From Ideonella sp. WA131b (GTDB lineage: Bacteria > Pseudomonadota > Gammaproteobacteria > Burkholderiales > Burkholderiaceae_C): DNA of 64,000 nt. The stretch is from NCBI GenBank assembly GCA_023657425.1, contig JAGTJW010000002.1:486431-550430 (forward strand). The letters run 5' to 3'. The notes under the pieces are model-generated. The model was not told the origin of the DNA and did not search any database. It saw nothing but the letters and a program-made list of their open reading frames with translations. This document shows positions 10,915 through 19,729 of the stretch, one piece after another. A program made the position numbers and the translations under genes. Within the stretch, counting starts at the first letter, position 1, and every line of letters begins with the position of its first letter.

Positions 10915-11718
10915 TCAACGCACCATTTCGGGGCCTAACTGGGCACCACATTGCAGCAGGCCTTCGCGAAGCGCCGCGTAGGCCGCCAGGTCGTCGCCGT
11001 CGCCGGGCTGCGCCGGCTTCACACCCAGCTCGATGTGGCGGCCGTGCTGCGGGTGGTCGACGCTGGGCAGGCTGAAGACCTTGATGCCGGCGAACCGCGC
11101 CTCGATGGACTCCATCAGCGGCGTCAGCGCGGCCTCCATCGCACCGTAGACGATCACCGAGCGCTCGCGCACCGTCGTGGCGCGGTGCAGGTGGCGGTAG
11201 CGCGTGTCGAGCACCCACTCGATCATCGGCCAGGCCATCACCGGGAATCCGGGCACGAAGTGCACATGGCCGCAGCTGAAGCCGGGAATCTTGTTGTACG
11301 GGTTGGGGATGATGGCGCTGCCCACCGGAAACACGCCCATGTTCAGGCGGTGCACGTTGTCCGGCCGCTCGGGCTCGAAGGGCTGACCTTGCTCGCGCGC
11401 GACATCGGCCATGCGCTCCAGGATCAGTGCGCGGGCCTCGGGGTGCAGCGCCAGCTCCACGCCCCAGGCGGAAGCGGCGCACGGGCGGGTGTGGTCGTCG
11501 GGCGTGGCGCCGATGCCGCCGCAGCTGAAGACGAGGTCGCCACTCGCGAAGGCATCGCGCAGGTCGGCGGTGATGCGCGCGCGGTCGTCGCCGGCATAGC
11601 GAGCCCAGGCCAGATCCAGGCCCCGGGCGGCCAGCAGCTCGATGACTTTGGCCAGGTGCTTGTCGGCGCGCTTGCCGGAGAGGATCTCGTCGCCAATGAT
11701 GATCAGGCCGATGTTCAT
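10915..11718 (-). CDS. CinA N-terminal / MoCF-domain protein (molybdopterin-binding family)
   Basis: A 267-residue protein with the MoaB/Mog-like fold of the CinA N-terminal half: LIIIGDEILSGKRADKH at the start, FSCGGIGATPDDHTR (the GGxGxTxDD loop), RLNMGVFPVGS and FVPGFPVMAW. The C-terminal deamidase domain of full CinA is absent, so nicotinamide-nucleotide amidase activity is not expected. The pyrophosphatase-like activity of this domain in some CinA proteins is known from the family; the role here is inference. It overlaps the EI24 gene by 4 bp (ATGA), so the two are translationally coupled. Confidence 0.88.
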   Translation of the reverse strand: MNIGLIIIGDEILSGKRADKHLAKVIELLAARGLDLAWARYAGDDRARITADLRDAFASGDLVFSCGGIGATPDDHTRPCAASAWGVELALHPEARALILERMADVAREQGQPFEPERPDNVHRLNMGVFPVGSAIIPNPYNKIPGFSCGHVHFVPGFPVMAWPMIEWVLDTRYRHLHRATTVRERSVIVYGAMEAALTPLMESIEARFAGIKVFSLPSVDHPQHGRHIELGVKPAQPGDGDDLAAYAALREGLLQCGAQLGPEMVR

Positions 11719-12545
11719 GGCGATGCACTTTCAGCGATGGGCAAGGGCGGCGGCTCCAGCGCCCGCAGCGCGGCCAGTTCGGCCAGCACCAGGTGCGCGA
11801 ACCACGCCGCGGCGAAGACGAAGACGACGACGAACAGAAAGGCCGCCGCAAGCAGGAAGAACGGCGCCAGCACGAAGGCCACGCTGCCCAGGCTCCACAG
11901 CAGCGCCGGCAGCAACGCCAGGTAGCCGGTGCCCACCCCCATGGCCCACAGCGCCATGCGGCGGCCACGGCGAACGCGGCGACGTTCCTCGGCCGTGGCG
12001 TGGGTGGCCAGCGCGTGGTAGCCCAGAACGCGCGCCGCCAGCCAACCCCAGATCAGCGGCGGCAGCACCAGCGCCAGCGGGGGCACCAGCCACAGCGGCA
12101 GGCTCAGCACCAGGGCCAGCAGCGCCGCCAGCGTGGTGGCGGCCGTCCACAGCAGCCGTCGCCCGAGGCCGCAGCCTACGCGCACCTCCAGGGCCGGGTG
12201 GCGCCGGCCGGCCACGTGCCGCGCGATCCCCGGCGCGGCCAGCAGCGCCACCGCCAGCAGCGCCAGCAGCAGCACCAGCGGCAGCGCCAGCACCACCACC
12301 ACCATGGGCGCCAGCATGGCGCGCCACGAGCCCAGCCCGGCGTCGTGCATCCAGCGCCACACCCCATTGGCCAGCTCGAAGCGGCCCACCAGCGCGCGCA
12401 CGGCGTCCAGCGCCGGCTCCCACAGCGCCCCGCCGAGGGCGCCCACCACCAGCAGCACCAGCAACAGCGGCGGCAGCGCCCAGGCCCACACCCGGGGCTG
12501 GGTGACGGTGGCCAGCGCGCGCCAGAAGGCCTCGAAGAGCGACAC
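11715..12545 (-). CDS. EI24-domain membrane protein
   Basis: 276 residues with about five to six hydrophobic helices (for example WALPPLLLVLLVVGALGGA, VVVVLALPLVLLLALLAVA, VLSLPLWLVPPLALVLPPL and a very hydrophobic C-terminal pair). The pattern LIWGWLAARVLGYHALATHA near the middle is typical of the bacterial EI24/CysZ-like family. CysZ is a sulfate channel in enterobacteria; whether this protein carries sulfate is unknown. Upstream partner of the CinA-like gene. Confidence 0.8.
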   Translation of the reverse strand: MSLFEAFWRALATVTQPRVWAWALPPLLLVLLVVGALGGALWEPALDAVRALVGRFELANGVWRWMHDAGLGSWRAMLAPMVVVVLALPLVLLLALLAVALLAAPGIARHVAGRRHPALEVRVGCGLGRRLLWTAATTLAALLALVLSLPLWLVPPLALVLPPLIWGWLAARVLGYHALATHATAEERRRVRRGRRMALWAMGVGTGYLALLPALLWSLGSVAFVLAPFFLLAAAFLFVVVFVFAAAWFAHLVLAELAALRALEPPPLPIAESASP

Positions 12546-12563
12546 CGCGGGCGTGCCCGGGCT

Positions 12564-13376
12564 TCAGCGGCGGTCGCCGCCGAGGATGTCGCCGAGCAGG
12601 GACCCCGCCGAGCCCAGCCCGCCGAGGGAGCTCTCCTCGGAGCGCCCGCCCATCTGCGGCGCCGCGGCGAAGACGCGGCTGGCCAGGCGGCTGAAGGGCA
12701 GGCTCTGCAGCCACACCGTGCCCGGCCCGCTGAGCCGGGCGAAGAACAGACCCTCGCCGCCGAACAGGGCCGTCTTGATCTTGCCGACGTACTGGATCTC
12801 GAAGTTCACGCTGCCCGTGTAGGCGACGACACAGCCGGTGTCGACGAAGATCGTCTGTCCGGGCTGCAGGTCGCGCCTCAGCACGGTGCCGCCGGCGTGC
12901 ACGAAGGCCATGCCGTCGCCCTCGAGCTTCTGCATGATGAAGCCCTCGCCACCGAAGAAACCGGTCGACAGCCGCCGCTGCAGCGCGATGCCCAGGCTCA
13001 CGCCCCGTGCGGCACACAGAAAGGCATCGCGCTGGCAGATCAGCAGGCCGCCGTGCTGGCGCAGGTCCATCGGCAGGATCTTGCCCGGGTAAGGTGCCGC
13101 AAAGGCGACGCGCTGCTTGCTGGGCGCGTTGTTGCTGTAGACGGTGGTGAACAGGCTCTCTCCGGTGACCAGCCGCTTGCCGGCGCCCAGCAGCTTGGCA
13201 AACAAGCCGCCCTGCTGCGCGCTGCCGTCGCCGAACACGGTGTCCATGCCGATGCCGGCGTCCATCCAGAACATGCTGCCGGCCTCACCGACCGCTGCCT
13301 CGCCGGGGTCGAGCTCGACCTCGACGAACTGCATCTCGGCGCCCTTGATCTCGTAGTCGACGACGTCCATGCCCAT
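12564..13376 (-). CDS. AIM24 / TIGR00266 family protein
   Basis: 270 residues starting MGMDVVDYEIKGAEMQFVEV. The family shows a beta-rich fold, and the motifs ELDPGEAAVGEAGSMFWMD, LVTGESLFTTVYSN, PGKILPMDL, GEGFIMQKLEGDG and GEGLFFARLSGPG match the TIGR00266/AIM24 group. The C-terminus is Gly/Ser-rich (SSLGGLGSAGSLLGDILGG). Bacterial members have no settled function; the yeast homologue affects mitochondrial inner-membrane structure. It lies 18 bp upstream of the EI24 gene on the same strand. Confidence 0.85.
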   Translation of the reverse strand: MGMDVVDYEIKGAEMQFVEVELDPGEAAVGEAGSMFWMDAGIGMDTVFGDGSAQQGGLFAKLLGAGKRLVTGESLFTTVYSNNAPSKQRVAFAAPYPGKILPMDLRQHGGLLICQRDAFLCAARGVSLGIALQRRLSTGFFGGEGFIMQKLEGDGMAFVHAGGTVLRRDLQPGQTIFVDTGCVVAYTGSVNFEIQYVGKIKTALFGGEGLFFARLSGPGTVWLQSLPFSRLASRVFAAAPQMGGRSEESSLGGLGSAGSLLGDILGGDRR

Positions 13377-13522
13377 GCGCGCTTCTCCGGCTGTAGATGC
13401 ACCCTGTGGTGCCGGGGCGCGATGCTACCCAAGCGCTGCGGCGCGGCTCCTAGAATCTCGCCGCCCGAAACCCAGCGGCTGCGCCACGGTGCCGCCCGCG
13501 CCCTGCAGGAGAGCCCCCCGCC

Positions 13523-15193
13523 ATGAACCCCGCCGAGATCCTGGCTGCCCACGGCCCCCGCGAGGCCATGGCATACGACGTGATTGTCGTGGGTGCTGGG
13601 CCTGCGGGGCTGGCCACGGCGATCCGGCTCAAGCAGCTCGATGCCAACCTGTCGGTCGTGGTGCTGGAGAAAGGATCGGAGCCGGGCGCGCACATCCTGA
13701 GCGGCGCGGTGATGGACCCACGTGCGCTGAACGAGCTTTTCCCCGACTGGCAGGCCCGTGGCGCGCCACTGAACCAGCCGGTGACCCGCGACGAGGTGCT
13801 GTTCCTCGACGACACCGACGCCCGCCAGACGCCACAGTGGCTGATTCCCGGCTGCCTGCACAACGAAGGCAACTACGTCATCAGCCTGGGTTCTGTGGCC
13901 AAGTGGCTGGGCGAGCAGGCCGAGGCGCTGGGCGTGGAGATCTTCCCCGGCTTCGCCGCGGCCGAAGTGCTGTACGCCGAGGACGGCGCGGTGCGTGGGG
14001 TGGCCACCGGCAACCTGGGCGTGGGCAAGGACGGCCAGCCGCACGAGGGCTTCCAGCTGGGCATGGCGCTGCTGGCCAAGTACACCGTGTTCGCCGAGGG
14101 CGCGCGCGGCCACCTGGGCAAGCAGCTGATCGAGAAGTTCGAGCTCGACAAGGGCCGTGATCCGCAGAGCTACGCGCTCGGCGTGAAGGAGCTGTGGGAG
14201 ATCCCCGCCGACAGGGCCCGCCCCGGCCTCGTGGTCCACACCGCCGGCTGGCCGATGGACGAGCACACCTATGGCGGCGGCTTCCTGTACCACCTCGAGG
14301 GAAACAAGGTCACGCTGGGCTTCGTCACCGGCCTCGACTACCAGAACCCCTGGATCAGCCCGTTCGAGGAGATGCAGCGCTGGAAGACGCACCCGGCCAT
14401 CCGCGCCCACCTCGAAGGCGGCAAGCGCATCGGCTACGGCGCGCGCGCCATCACTGCCGGCGGCCTGCTGAGCCTGCCCACGCTGGTGTTCCCCGGCGGC
14501 TGCCTGGTGGGCTGCGAGGCCGGCACGCTCAACGCCGCGCGCATCAAGGGCAGCCATGCGGCCATCAAGACCGGCATGCTGGCCGCCGAGGCCATAGCCC
14601 CGGCGCTGAAGGCCGGACGTGCGCACGACGAGCTGGCCGCCTACCCCGAGGCCTTCGAGAAAAGCTGGCTGTTCGAGGAGCTGCACGCCACGCGCAACTT
14701 CAAGCAGTGGTTCAAGAAGGGCAACACCATCGGCACCCTGATGACGGGCATCGAGCAGTGGTTCCTGCCCAAGCTCGGCATCAAGAGCCCGCCCTGGACG
14801 GTCCACCGCCACACGCCCGACCACGCGCGGCTGCACGCCGCCAGCCAGGTGCCGAAGATCGCCTACCCCAAGCCCGACGGCAAGCTCACCTTCGACCGCC
14901 TGTCCTCGGTGTTCATCAGCAACACCAACCACGAGGAGAACCAGCCCGCCCACCTGACGCTGAGGGACGCGTCGGTGCCCGTGGCCCTCAACCTCGAGCG
15001 TTATGCCGGCCCCGAGAGCCGCTACTGCCCGGCCGGGGTGTACGAGTACGTGCAGAAGGACGGCGCCGAGCAGCTGGTGATCAACGCGCAGAACTGCGTG
15101 CACTGCAAGACCTGCGACATCAAGGACCCGACGCAGAACATCGTCTGGATCACGCCCGAGGGCGGCGGCGGGCCCAATTACGCCGGCATGTAG
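13523..15193 (+). CDS. Electron transfer flavoprotein-ubiquinone oxidoreductase
   Basis: Passes electrons from reduced ETF to ubiquinone at the inner membrane, linking acyl-CoA and amino-acid dehydrogenases to respiration. The 556 residues have the FAD dinucleotide motif VVGAGPAGLATAIRL at about 20, HILSGAVMDPRAL, TYGGGFLYHLEGN, FPGGCLVGCEAGTLN (second FAD contact) and the C-terminal 4Fe-4S ferredoxin segment with NCVHCKTCDIKDPTQN. Length and motif order are normal for the family. No etfAB genes lie nearby. Confidence 0.96.
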   Translation: MNPAEILAAHGPREAMAYDVIVVGAGPAGLATAIRLKQLDANLSVVVLEKGSEPGAHILSGAVMDPRALNELFPDWQARGAPLNQPVTRDEVLFLDDTDARQTPQWLIPGCLHNEGNYVISLGSVAKWLGEQAEALGVEIFPGFAAAEVLYAEDGAVRGVATGNLGVGKDGQPHEGFQLGMALLAKYTVFAEGARGHLGKQLIEKFELDKGRDPQSYALGVKELWEIPADRARPGLVVHTAGWPMDEHTYGGGFLYHLEGNKVTLGFVTGLDYQNPWISPFEEMQRWKTHPAIRAHLEGGKRIGYGARAITAGGLLSLPTLVFPGGCLVGCEAGTLNAARIKGSHAAIKTGMLAAEAIAPALKAGRAHDELAAYPEAFEKSWLFEELHATRNFKQWFKKGNTIGTLMTGIEQWFLPKLGIKSPPWTVHRHTPDHARLHAASQVPKIAYPKPDGKLTFDRLSSVFISNTNHEENQPAHLTLRDASVPVALNLERYAGPESRYCPAGVYEYVQKDGAEQLVINAQNCVHCKTCDIKDPTQNIVWITPEGGGGPNYAGM

Positions 15194-15280
15194 GGCCCGT
15201 GCGCGCACAGGCCGGGGAGGCGGGGGGCGCGGTCGGTCATGGACCGATGCTATCGGGCCGCCCTCCCGGCATGCCCCGCC

Positions 15281-16252
15281 TCAATTGGCCTCCAGGCCCG
15301 CCTTCTTCACGAGCTGCGCGTACTTGGCCAGCTCGCGCCGGAAGGCCTGCACCGCCTGCTCGGGCGTGGAGATGGCGATGGTGTTGCCCTGACGGGCCAT
15401 CGTCTCCTTCACGCCCGGGTCGTTGAAGGCGGCCGCCAGGGCGTCGTGGATGCGCTTGACATCGGCCGCCGGCAGGCCCTTGGGGCCGAGCACCGCGAAC
15501 CAGGCCTCCACCACGTAGCCCGGCAGTCCCTGCTCCACGAAGGTGGGCACGTTGGGCGCCGCGGCGATGCGCTGCGCCGTGCCCACGCCGATGGCCCTGA
15601 GCGCGCCGCTGGCGATGTGCTGCTGCACGCTGGGCAGGGCCACGGTGGCGAACTCGATCTGGCCGCCGATGAGATCGCTCACCATCGGACCCACGCCCTT
15701 GTACGGGATGTGCTTCGCCGTCGCGCCGGCCTCGTCGAGGAACATCTCGCCGGCCAGGTGCAGGATGGTGCCGTTGCCGCCGGAGCCGAAGTTCAGCTGG
15801 CCCGGCCGGCTCTTCAGCAGCGCGACGAACTCCTTGGAGTTGTTCGCCGGCACGTTCTTGTTGACCACGAGCACGATGGGCGTGCTGCCGACGATGGCGA
15901 TGGGCGTGAAGTCGCCCGGCATGTCGAAGGGCAGGCTCTTGATGACGCTCGGGAAGATGACGACGTTGTTGCTGACCACGCTGAGCGTGAAACCGTCGGG
16001 CGCCGAGCGCGCCAGCTGCTGCAGGCCGATCACGCCGCCGGCACCGGGTTGGTTGTCCACCACCACCGGGTGGCCCAGTGCCTTGGCCAGCGCCGGTTGC
16101 GCGGCGCGTGTGATCGCGTCCACGCCCGAGCCGGTGGCGTTGGGCAACACGAAGCGGATGGTCTTCTCGCCGGGGGTCTGGGCCCAGGCGGGCAGTGCGG
16201 CGGCGGCCATCGTGGCGGCCAGGATCTGGCGGCGTGTCGTCGGGTGCGTCAT
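15281..16252 (-). CDS. Bug/TctC-family periplasmic substrate-binding protein
   Basis: 323 residues from ATG 16252 (MTHPTTRRQILAATMAAAALPAWAQ), a secretion signal with a twin-Arg-like start. The mature part has the Bug pattern: IRFVLPNATGSGVDAITRA, VVDNQPGAGGVIG, FGSGGNGTILHLAGEMF and the IPYKGVGPMVSDLIGGQIE carboxylate-binding region. Such proteins capture organic acids for tripartite tricarboxylate transporters or act as orphan sensors; no TctAB is seen here. A longer open frame upstream (to 16732) lies antisense-like in the CoA-transferase and is not used. The gene is 38 bp downstream of that gene on the same strand, so they probably form one operon. Confidence 0.9.
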   Translation of the reverse strand: MTHPTTRRQILAATMAAAALPAWAQTPGEKTIRFVLPNATGSGVDAITRAAQPALAKALGHPVVVDNQPGAGGVIGLQQLARSAPDGFTLSVVSNNVVIFPSVIKSLPFDMPGDFTPIAIVGSTPIVLVVNKNVPANNSKEFVALLKSRPGQLNFGSGGNGTILHLAGEMFLDEAGATAKHIPYKGVGPMVSDLIGGQIEFATVALPSVQQHIASGALRAIGVGTAQRIAAAPNVPTFVEQGLPGYVVEAWFAVLGPKGLPAADVKRIHDALAAAFNDPGVKETMARQGNTIAISTPEQAVQAFRRELAKYAQLVKKAGLEAN

Positions 16253-16290
16253 CGTGTCTCCGTGTCGTGGGGTGGGTGGTGAAGGAAAGC

Positions 16291-17481
16291 TCAGGCCACG
16301 TATCCGGCGGCCTGCATCGCATCGATCTCGGCCTCGGTCTTGCCGAGGGCGGCCAGGGTCTCGCGCGTGTGCTGGCCCACGCGCGGCGGGTCCAGCCGCA
16401 CGCCCGGGCGCGTGCCGCCCAAGGTGAAGGGCAGCAGCGTCGTGCCCACGGTCTGCCCGGCGCGCTCGCCGTCGGGCAGCACGATGGGCGCCAGGCCGCC
16501 GGTGGCCTGCAGGTGCGGGTCGTCGTAGAGGTCTTCGGGCCGGCGGATCGGCGCGTAGGGCAGCCCGGCGGCCTCCATCGTGGCCGCGAGTTCGTCGGCG
16601 CGCCGCCCAGCCAGCCGCTCGCGCAGCGCCGGCATCATCGTGGCGCGGGCCTTGACGCGCTGGTTGTTGGTGGCGAGCGCCGGGTCGGTCTTCAGGTCGG
16701 CGTATCCCAGCACTTCGCAGAAAGTCAGCCACTGCGCGTCGGACACTGCGGCCAGGAAGATCTGCTCGCCGCCGGCCACGGTGAACACGTCGTACACCGC
16801 CCAGGGGCTCTCGCGTGCGGGCATCGGCGCCGGCTTGCGGCCCGTCACCGCGTACTGCAGCATGTGCTGGCCGACCAGGAACACGTTGTTCTCAAAGAGC
16901 GCGCTCGTGACCTCCTGGCCGCGCCCGGTGATGCCGCGCTGCACCAGCGCCGCCAGGATGCCGATGGCGCCGAACAGGCCGCCCATGATGTCGTTGACGC
17001 TGCTGCCGGCGCGCAGCGGGTCGCCGGGGCGGCCGGTCATGTAGGCCAGGCCGCCCATCATCTGCACCACCTCGTCGAGTGCCGTGCGGAGCTCGTAGGG
17101 GCCGGGCAGGAAGCCCTTGAGGCTGGCGTAGATGAGCCTCGGGTTGACGGCCGACAGTGCCGCATGGTCGAGCCCGTACTTGGCCATCGTGCCCGGCTTG
17201 AAGTTCTCGATCACCACGTCGGCCGTGCCGCACAGCTCACGCGCCAGGGCAGCGCCGCGGGCATCGTGCAGGTCCAGCGTGATGCTGCGCTTGTTGCGGT
17301 TGAACATCGGGAAGAAGCCCGCCCCGGCGCCGAGCAGCGTGCGTGTGCGGTCACCGCCCAGCGGTTCCACCTTGACGACGTCGGCGCCCAGGTCGGCCAG
17401 TACCATGCCGCAGGTGGGGCCCATCACCATGTGCGTGAACTCGACGACGACCAGGCCCACCAGGGGCAGCGGGGCCGTCAT
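16291..17481 (-). CDS. Family III CoA-transferase (CaiB/BaiF type)
   Basis: Moves CoA between organic acids through an aspartyl-CoA thioester. The 396 residues show the family start VVEFTHMVMGPTCGMVLADLG, VKVEPLGGDRTR, NRNKRSITLDLHD, the nucleophile region AGSSVNDIMGGLFGAIGIL (Asp candidate), ESPWAVYDVFTVAGG and a C-terminal RPGVRLDPPRVGQHT segment, at normal length. Its ATG overlaps the stop of the lyase-like fragment upstream by 4 bp, and a Bug binding protein follows, suggesting an operon for uptake, activation and (formerly) cleavage of an organic acid. Confidence 0.93.
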   Translation of the reverse strand: MTAPLPLVGLVVVEFTHMVMGPTCGMVLADLGADVVKVEPLGGDRTRTLLGAGAGFFPMFNRNKRSITLDLHDARGAALARELCGTADVVIENFKPGTMAKYGLDHAALSAVNPRLIYASLKGFLPGPYELRTALDEVVQMMGGLAYMTGRPGDPLRAGSSVNDIMGGLFGAIGILAALVQRGITGRGQEVTSALFENNVFLVGQHMLQYAVTGRKPAPMPARESPWAVYDVFTVAGGEQIFLAAVSDAQWLTFCEVLGYADLKTDPALATNNQRVKARATMMPALRERLAGRRADELAATMEAAGLPYAPIRRPEDLYDDPHLQATGGLAPIVLPDGERAGQTVGTTLLPFTLGGTRPGVRLDPPRVGQHTRETLAALGKTEAEIDAMQAAGYVA

Positions 17482-17645
17482 GCCGCCACCGCCGCGGGCT
17501 GCAGGGTCTTGGGCAGCCCGGCGCGGACGATGGCGCCGCGCAGCCCATCGATCTTGTGCGCCGTCGGCGCGGTGCGGGCCAGGATCTGCAGGCCGTCCCG
17601 CAGGCCCACCTCACGCGCGATCGCCCAATCGGGGTGATGGATCAT
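17478..17645 (-). pseudogene. N-terminal remnant of an HMG-CoA-lyase-like enzyme
   Basis: A 55-residue open frame from ATG 17645. Its first half (AREVGLRDGLQIL, then PTAHKI and AGLP) resembles the first strand and helix of hydroxymethylglutaryl-CoA-lyase/HMGL-like enzymes, which usually read EVGPRDGLQ and continue for about 300 residues. Here it stops after 55 and the TIM-barrel and metal-binding part are gone. It is fused by an ATGA overlap to the CoA-transferase gene, so the fragment may persist as a translational leader. CoA-transferase/HMGL pairs are common in related bacteria, which fits decay of a once-complete pair. A functional microprotein cannot be excluded. Confidence 0.55.
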
Positions 17646-17764
17646 GCGCGGCACTGTAGCCTGGCCTGATGGGCACGCAATCGGGGATACGGCAACGCCG
17701 ACCCGGCCCGGCAGCCGCGCCGACAATGCCCGTCCACCACCCCGCTTTCGATGGAGACCCGCTG

Positions 17765-18742
17765 ATGATCAGCCGCCGCACCGCCACCACCGCCCTGGCC
17801 TCGCTGGCCGCCGCCACGCTGCCCGGCCGGGCCGTCGCGCAGACAGCGGCCACGCGCCGCATCGTCGTTCCCTTCGCGCCCGGCGGCCCGATCGACATCA
17901 CCTCACGGCTGCTGGCCGAGCGGGTGAAGGACAGCCTGGGCCCGGTGGTCATCGAGAACAAGCCGGGTGCCGGCGGCAACCTGGGCGTCGACCTCGTCGC
18001 CAAGGCGCCGGCCGACGGCCTGACCATCGGCATCGCTGCCCCCGCCATGCACGCCATCAACCCCTGGCTGTTCAACAAGCTGCCCTTCGACCCCATCAAG
18101 GATTTCGCGGCCGTGGTGCAGATGGTGCGCATCCCCAACGTGCTGGTGATCAACGCCGAGGTCGCGCAGCGGCTGAAGATCGCCAGCCTCAAGGACTTCC
18201 TGGCCTACGCCAAGGCCCACCCGGGCAGGCTCAACTACGGCAGCGGCGGCATGGGCAGCGCCGGGCACCTGGGCGGCGAGATCCTCAAGCAACGCGGCGG
18301 CTTCTTCGCCGTGCACATCCCGTATGCCGGCGCCGCGCCGTCGCAGCAGGCGCTGGTGGCCGGCCAGGTGGACTACACGCTGGACAACCTGGCGGGCGCT
18401 GCGGTCAACATCCGCGGCGGCCGCATCGTCGCACTGGCCGTCACCAGCGCGAAGCGCAGCCCGCTGATGCCCGAGGTGCCGGCGCTGGCCGAGGTGCTGC
18501 CGGGCTTCGAGATCGACACCTGGTGGGGCCTCGTCGTGCCCGCGGCCACGCCGCGCGGAGAGGTGGCCAGGCTCAACGCCGCCTTCAAAGCCGCGCTGGA
18601 CACGCCCGAGGTGAAGTCGCGCTTCGCGCAGCTGATGGCCGAGCCGGTGGGCGGCACGCCAGAGCAGTTCGCGGCGCTGATCCAGCGCGAGTACAAACGC
18701 TACGAGGGCGTGGTGAAGGCCTCGGGCGCGAAGGTGGAGTGA
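17765..18742 (+). CDS. Bug/TctC-family periplasmic substrate-binding protein
   Basis: 325 residues from ATG 17765 (MISRRTATTALASLAAATLPGRAVAQ), a twin-Arg-like signal peptide. Mature motifs are IVVPFAPGGPIDITSRLLAE, VVIENKPGAGGNLGVDLVAK, the LNYGSGGMGSAGHLGGE glycine loop and IPYAGAAPSQQALVAGQVDY. It is divergent from the other Bug gene at 15281 and clearly a different paralogue. The stop overlaps the GTG of the phosphotransferase gene by 4 bp. An ATG at 17669 is in frame but adds 32 residues before the signal peptide, so it was not chosen. Confidence 0.9.
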   Translation: MISRRTATTALASLAAATLPGRAVAQTAATRRIVVPFAPGGPIDITSRLLAERVKDSLGPVVIENKPGAGGNLGVDLVAKAPADGLTIGIAAPAMHAINPWLFNKLPFDPIKDFAAVVQMVRIPNVLVINAEVAQRLKIASLKDFLAYAKAHPGRLNYGSGGMGSAGHLGGEILKQRGGFFAVHIPYAGAAPSQQALVAGQVDYTLDNLAGAAVNIRGGRIVALAVTSAKRSPLMPEVPALAEVLPGFEIDTWWGLVVPAATPRGEVARLNAAFKAALDTPEVKSRFAQLMAEPVGGTPEQFAALIQREYKRYEGVVKASGAKVE

Positions 18743-19656
18743 GCGCCGTCGGCGCGGCGCTGCCACGCGACATCGGCCCGGCCGCGCTCGACGCCTTGCA
18801 AGCCGAGCCCGCGCGCTGGCTGCCGGTGGTGGCCGCGCTGGCGGCACGCTTCACCGACGCGCCCTGCACCGCCGCCGACACAAGCACCGTGCTCGTGGGT
18901 CTGGCCGGCGGCGTGGTGCTGAAGGTCTACCCGCCCTTCCTGCACGATCACTTCCTGTTCGAGCGCGCGGCGCTGGCCCACGTACACGGCCGGCTGTCAG
19001 TGCCAACGCCGCGGCTGCTGGCCGACGGCGACCTGGGCGGCTGGCCCTGGCTGGCGATGACGCGGCTGCCCGGCACTGCGCTGCTCGGCCTCTGGCCGGT
19101 GCTGGCCGAAGGGCAGCGCCTTGCGCTGCTGCAGCGCATCGGCAGGGTCGCGGCGGAGCTCCACGCCTTGCCACCCGGGCCCCTGCGCGCCGTGGCGCCG
19201 GCCTGGCCCACATTCCTGGCGCAGCAGCGCCAGGCTTGCGAGGCCCGGCAGCACCGAACCGGACTGCCCGCCCACCTGCTGGAGCAGCTGCCTGGCTTTC
19301 TGGACGGCCCCGTACCCGAGGGCCCCGATGTCGCCCTGACGGGCGAGTTCACGCCCTTCAACCTGCTGGTCGACGCGGAGGGCCTGCTCGCCGGCATGAT
19401 CGACTTCGGCGACGGGCTCGTGGGCCCGTGCGCCTACGACTGGCTGGGCCCGTTGTGCTTCTTCGTCGAGGGCCGGGCCGAGCGCCTGGACGCGTTCTTT
19501 GCCGGTTACGGCAGGGCCACGCCGCGCGCCGACCGCGAGGCGCTGCTGCGCCTGTTGCTGCTGCACCGCTACAGCTGCCTGCCGGCGCAACTGAAGCTGC
19601 CGGGCTGGTCCGACGCACCGGACTTCTCCACCCTGGCGGCGCAGTGGTGTCCGTGA
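18739..19656 (+). CDS. Aminoglycoside-phosphotransferase-like (APH/CHK fold) protein
   Basis: 305 residues starting at a GTG inside GTGA, coupled to the Bug gene. The kinase-like fold shows VVLKVYP (ATP Lys), an acidic helix, and the catalytic-loop equivalent LTGEFTPFNLLVD followed by GMIDFGD (metal Asp). The canonical HGDxxxxN Brenner motif is altered to TGEFTPFN, so the usual catalytic Asp is Glu and the His is Thr, while the Asn is kept. It could be an active variant or a non-catalytic relative. The substrate is unknown. Confidence 0.75.
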   Translation: MSAVGAALPRDIGPAALDALQAEPARWLPVVAALAARFTDAPCTAADTSTVLVGLAGGVVLKVYPPFLHDHFLFERAALAHVHGRLSVPTPRLLADGDLGGWPWLAMTRLPGTALLGLWPVLAEGQRLALLQRIGRVAAELHALPPGPLRAVAPAWPTFLAQQRQACEARQHRTGLPAHLLEQLPGFLDGPVPEGPDVALTGEFTPFNLLVDAEGLLAGMIDFGDGLVGPCAYDWLGPLCFFVEGRAERLDAFFAGYGRATPRADREALLRLLLLHRYSCLPAQLKLPGWSDAPDFSTLAAQWCP

Positions 19657-19680
19657 GCCCACGCTCCTAGGAGCGTGGGC
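19657..19680. terminator. 24-bp perfect palindrome after the phosphotransferase gene
   Basis: GCCCACGCTCCT (19657-19668) and its exact complement AGGAGCGTGGGC (19669-19680) with no loop, starting right after the stop codon. A cruciform or terminator stem; no T-run follows. Confidence 0.5.
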
Positions 19681-19729
19681 GGCTCGCCCCATCATCTCCG
19701 GACACGCCGCTGGTCTGCCGCGCATCCTG

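Noticed and set aside
13040..15208. Long minus-strand open frame opposite the ETF-ubiquinone oxidoreductase
   Set aside because: Antisense of a certain gene; His/Val/Leu-rich shadow without domains.
15194..15280. Terminator between ETF-ubiquinone oxidoreductase and the Bug gene
   Set aside because: Several short GC inverted repeats are possible but none is long or followed by T residues; not distinguishable from base composition.
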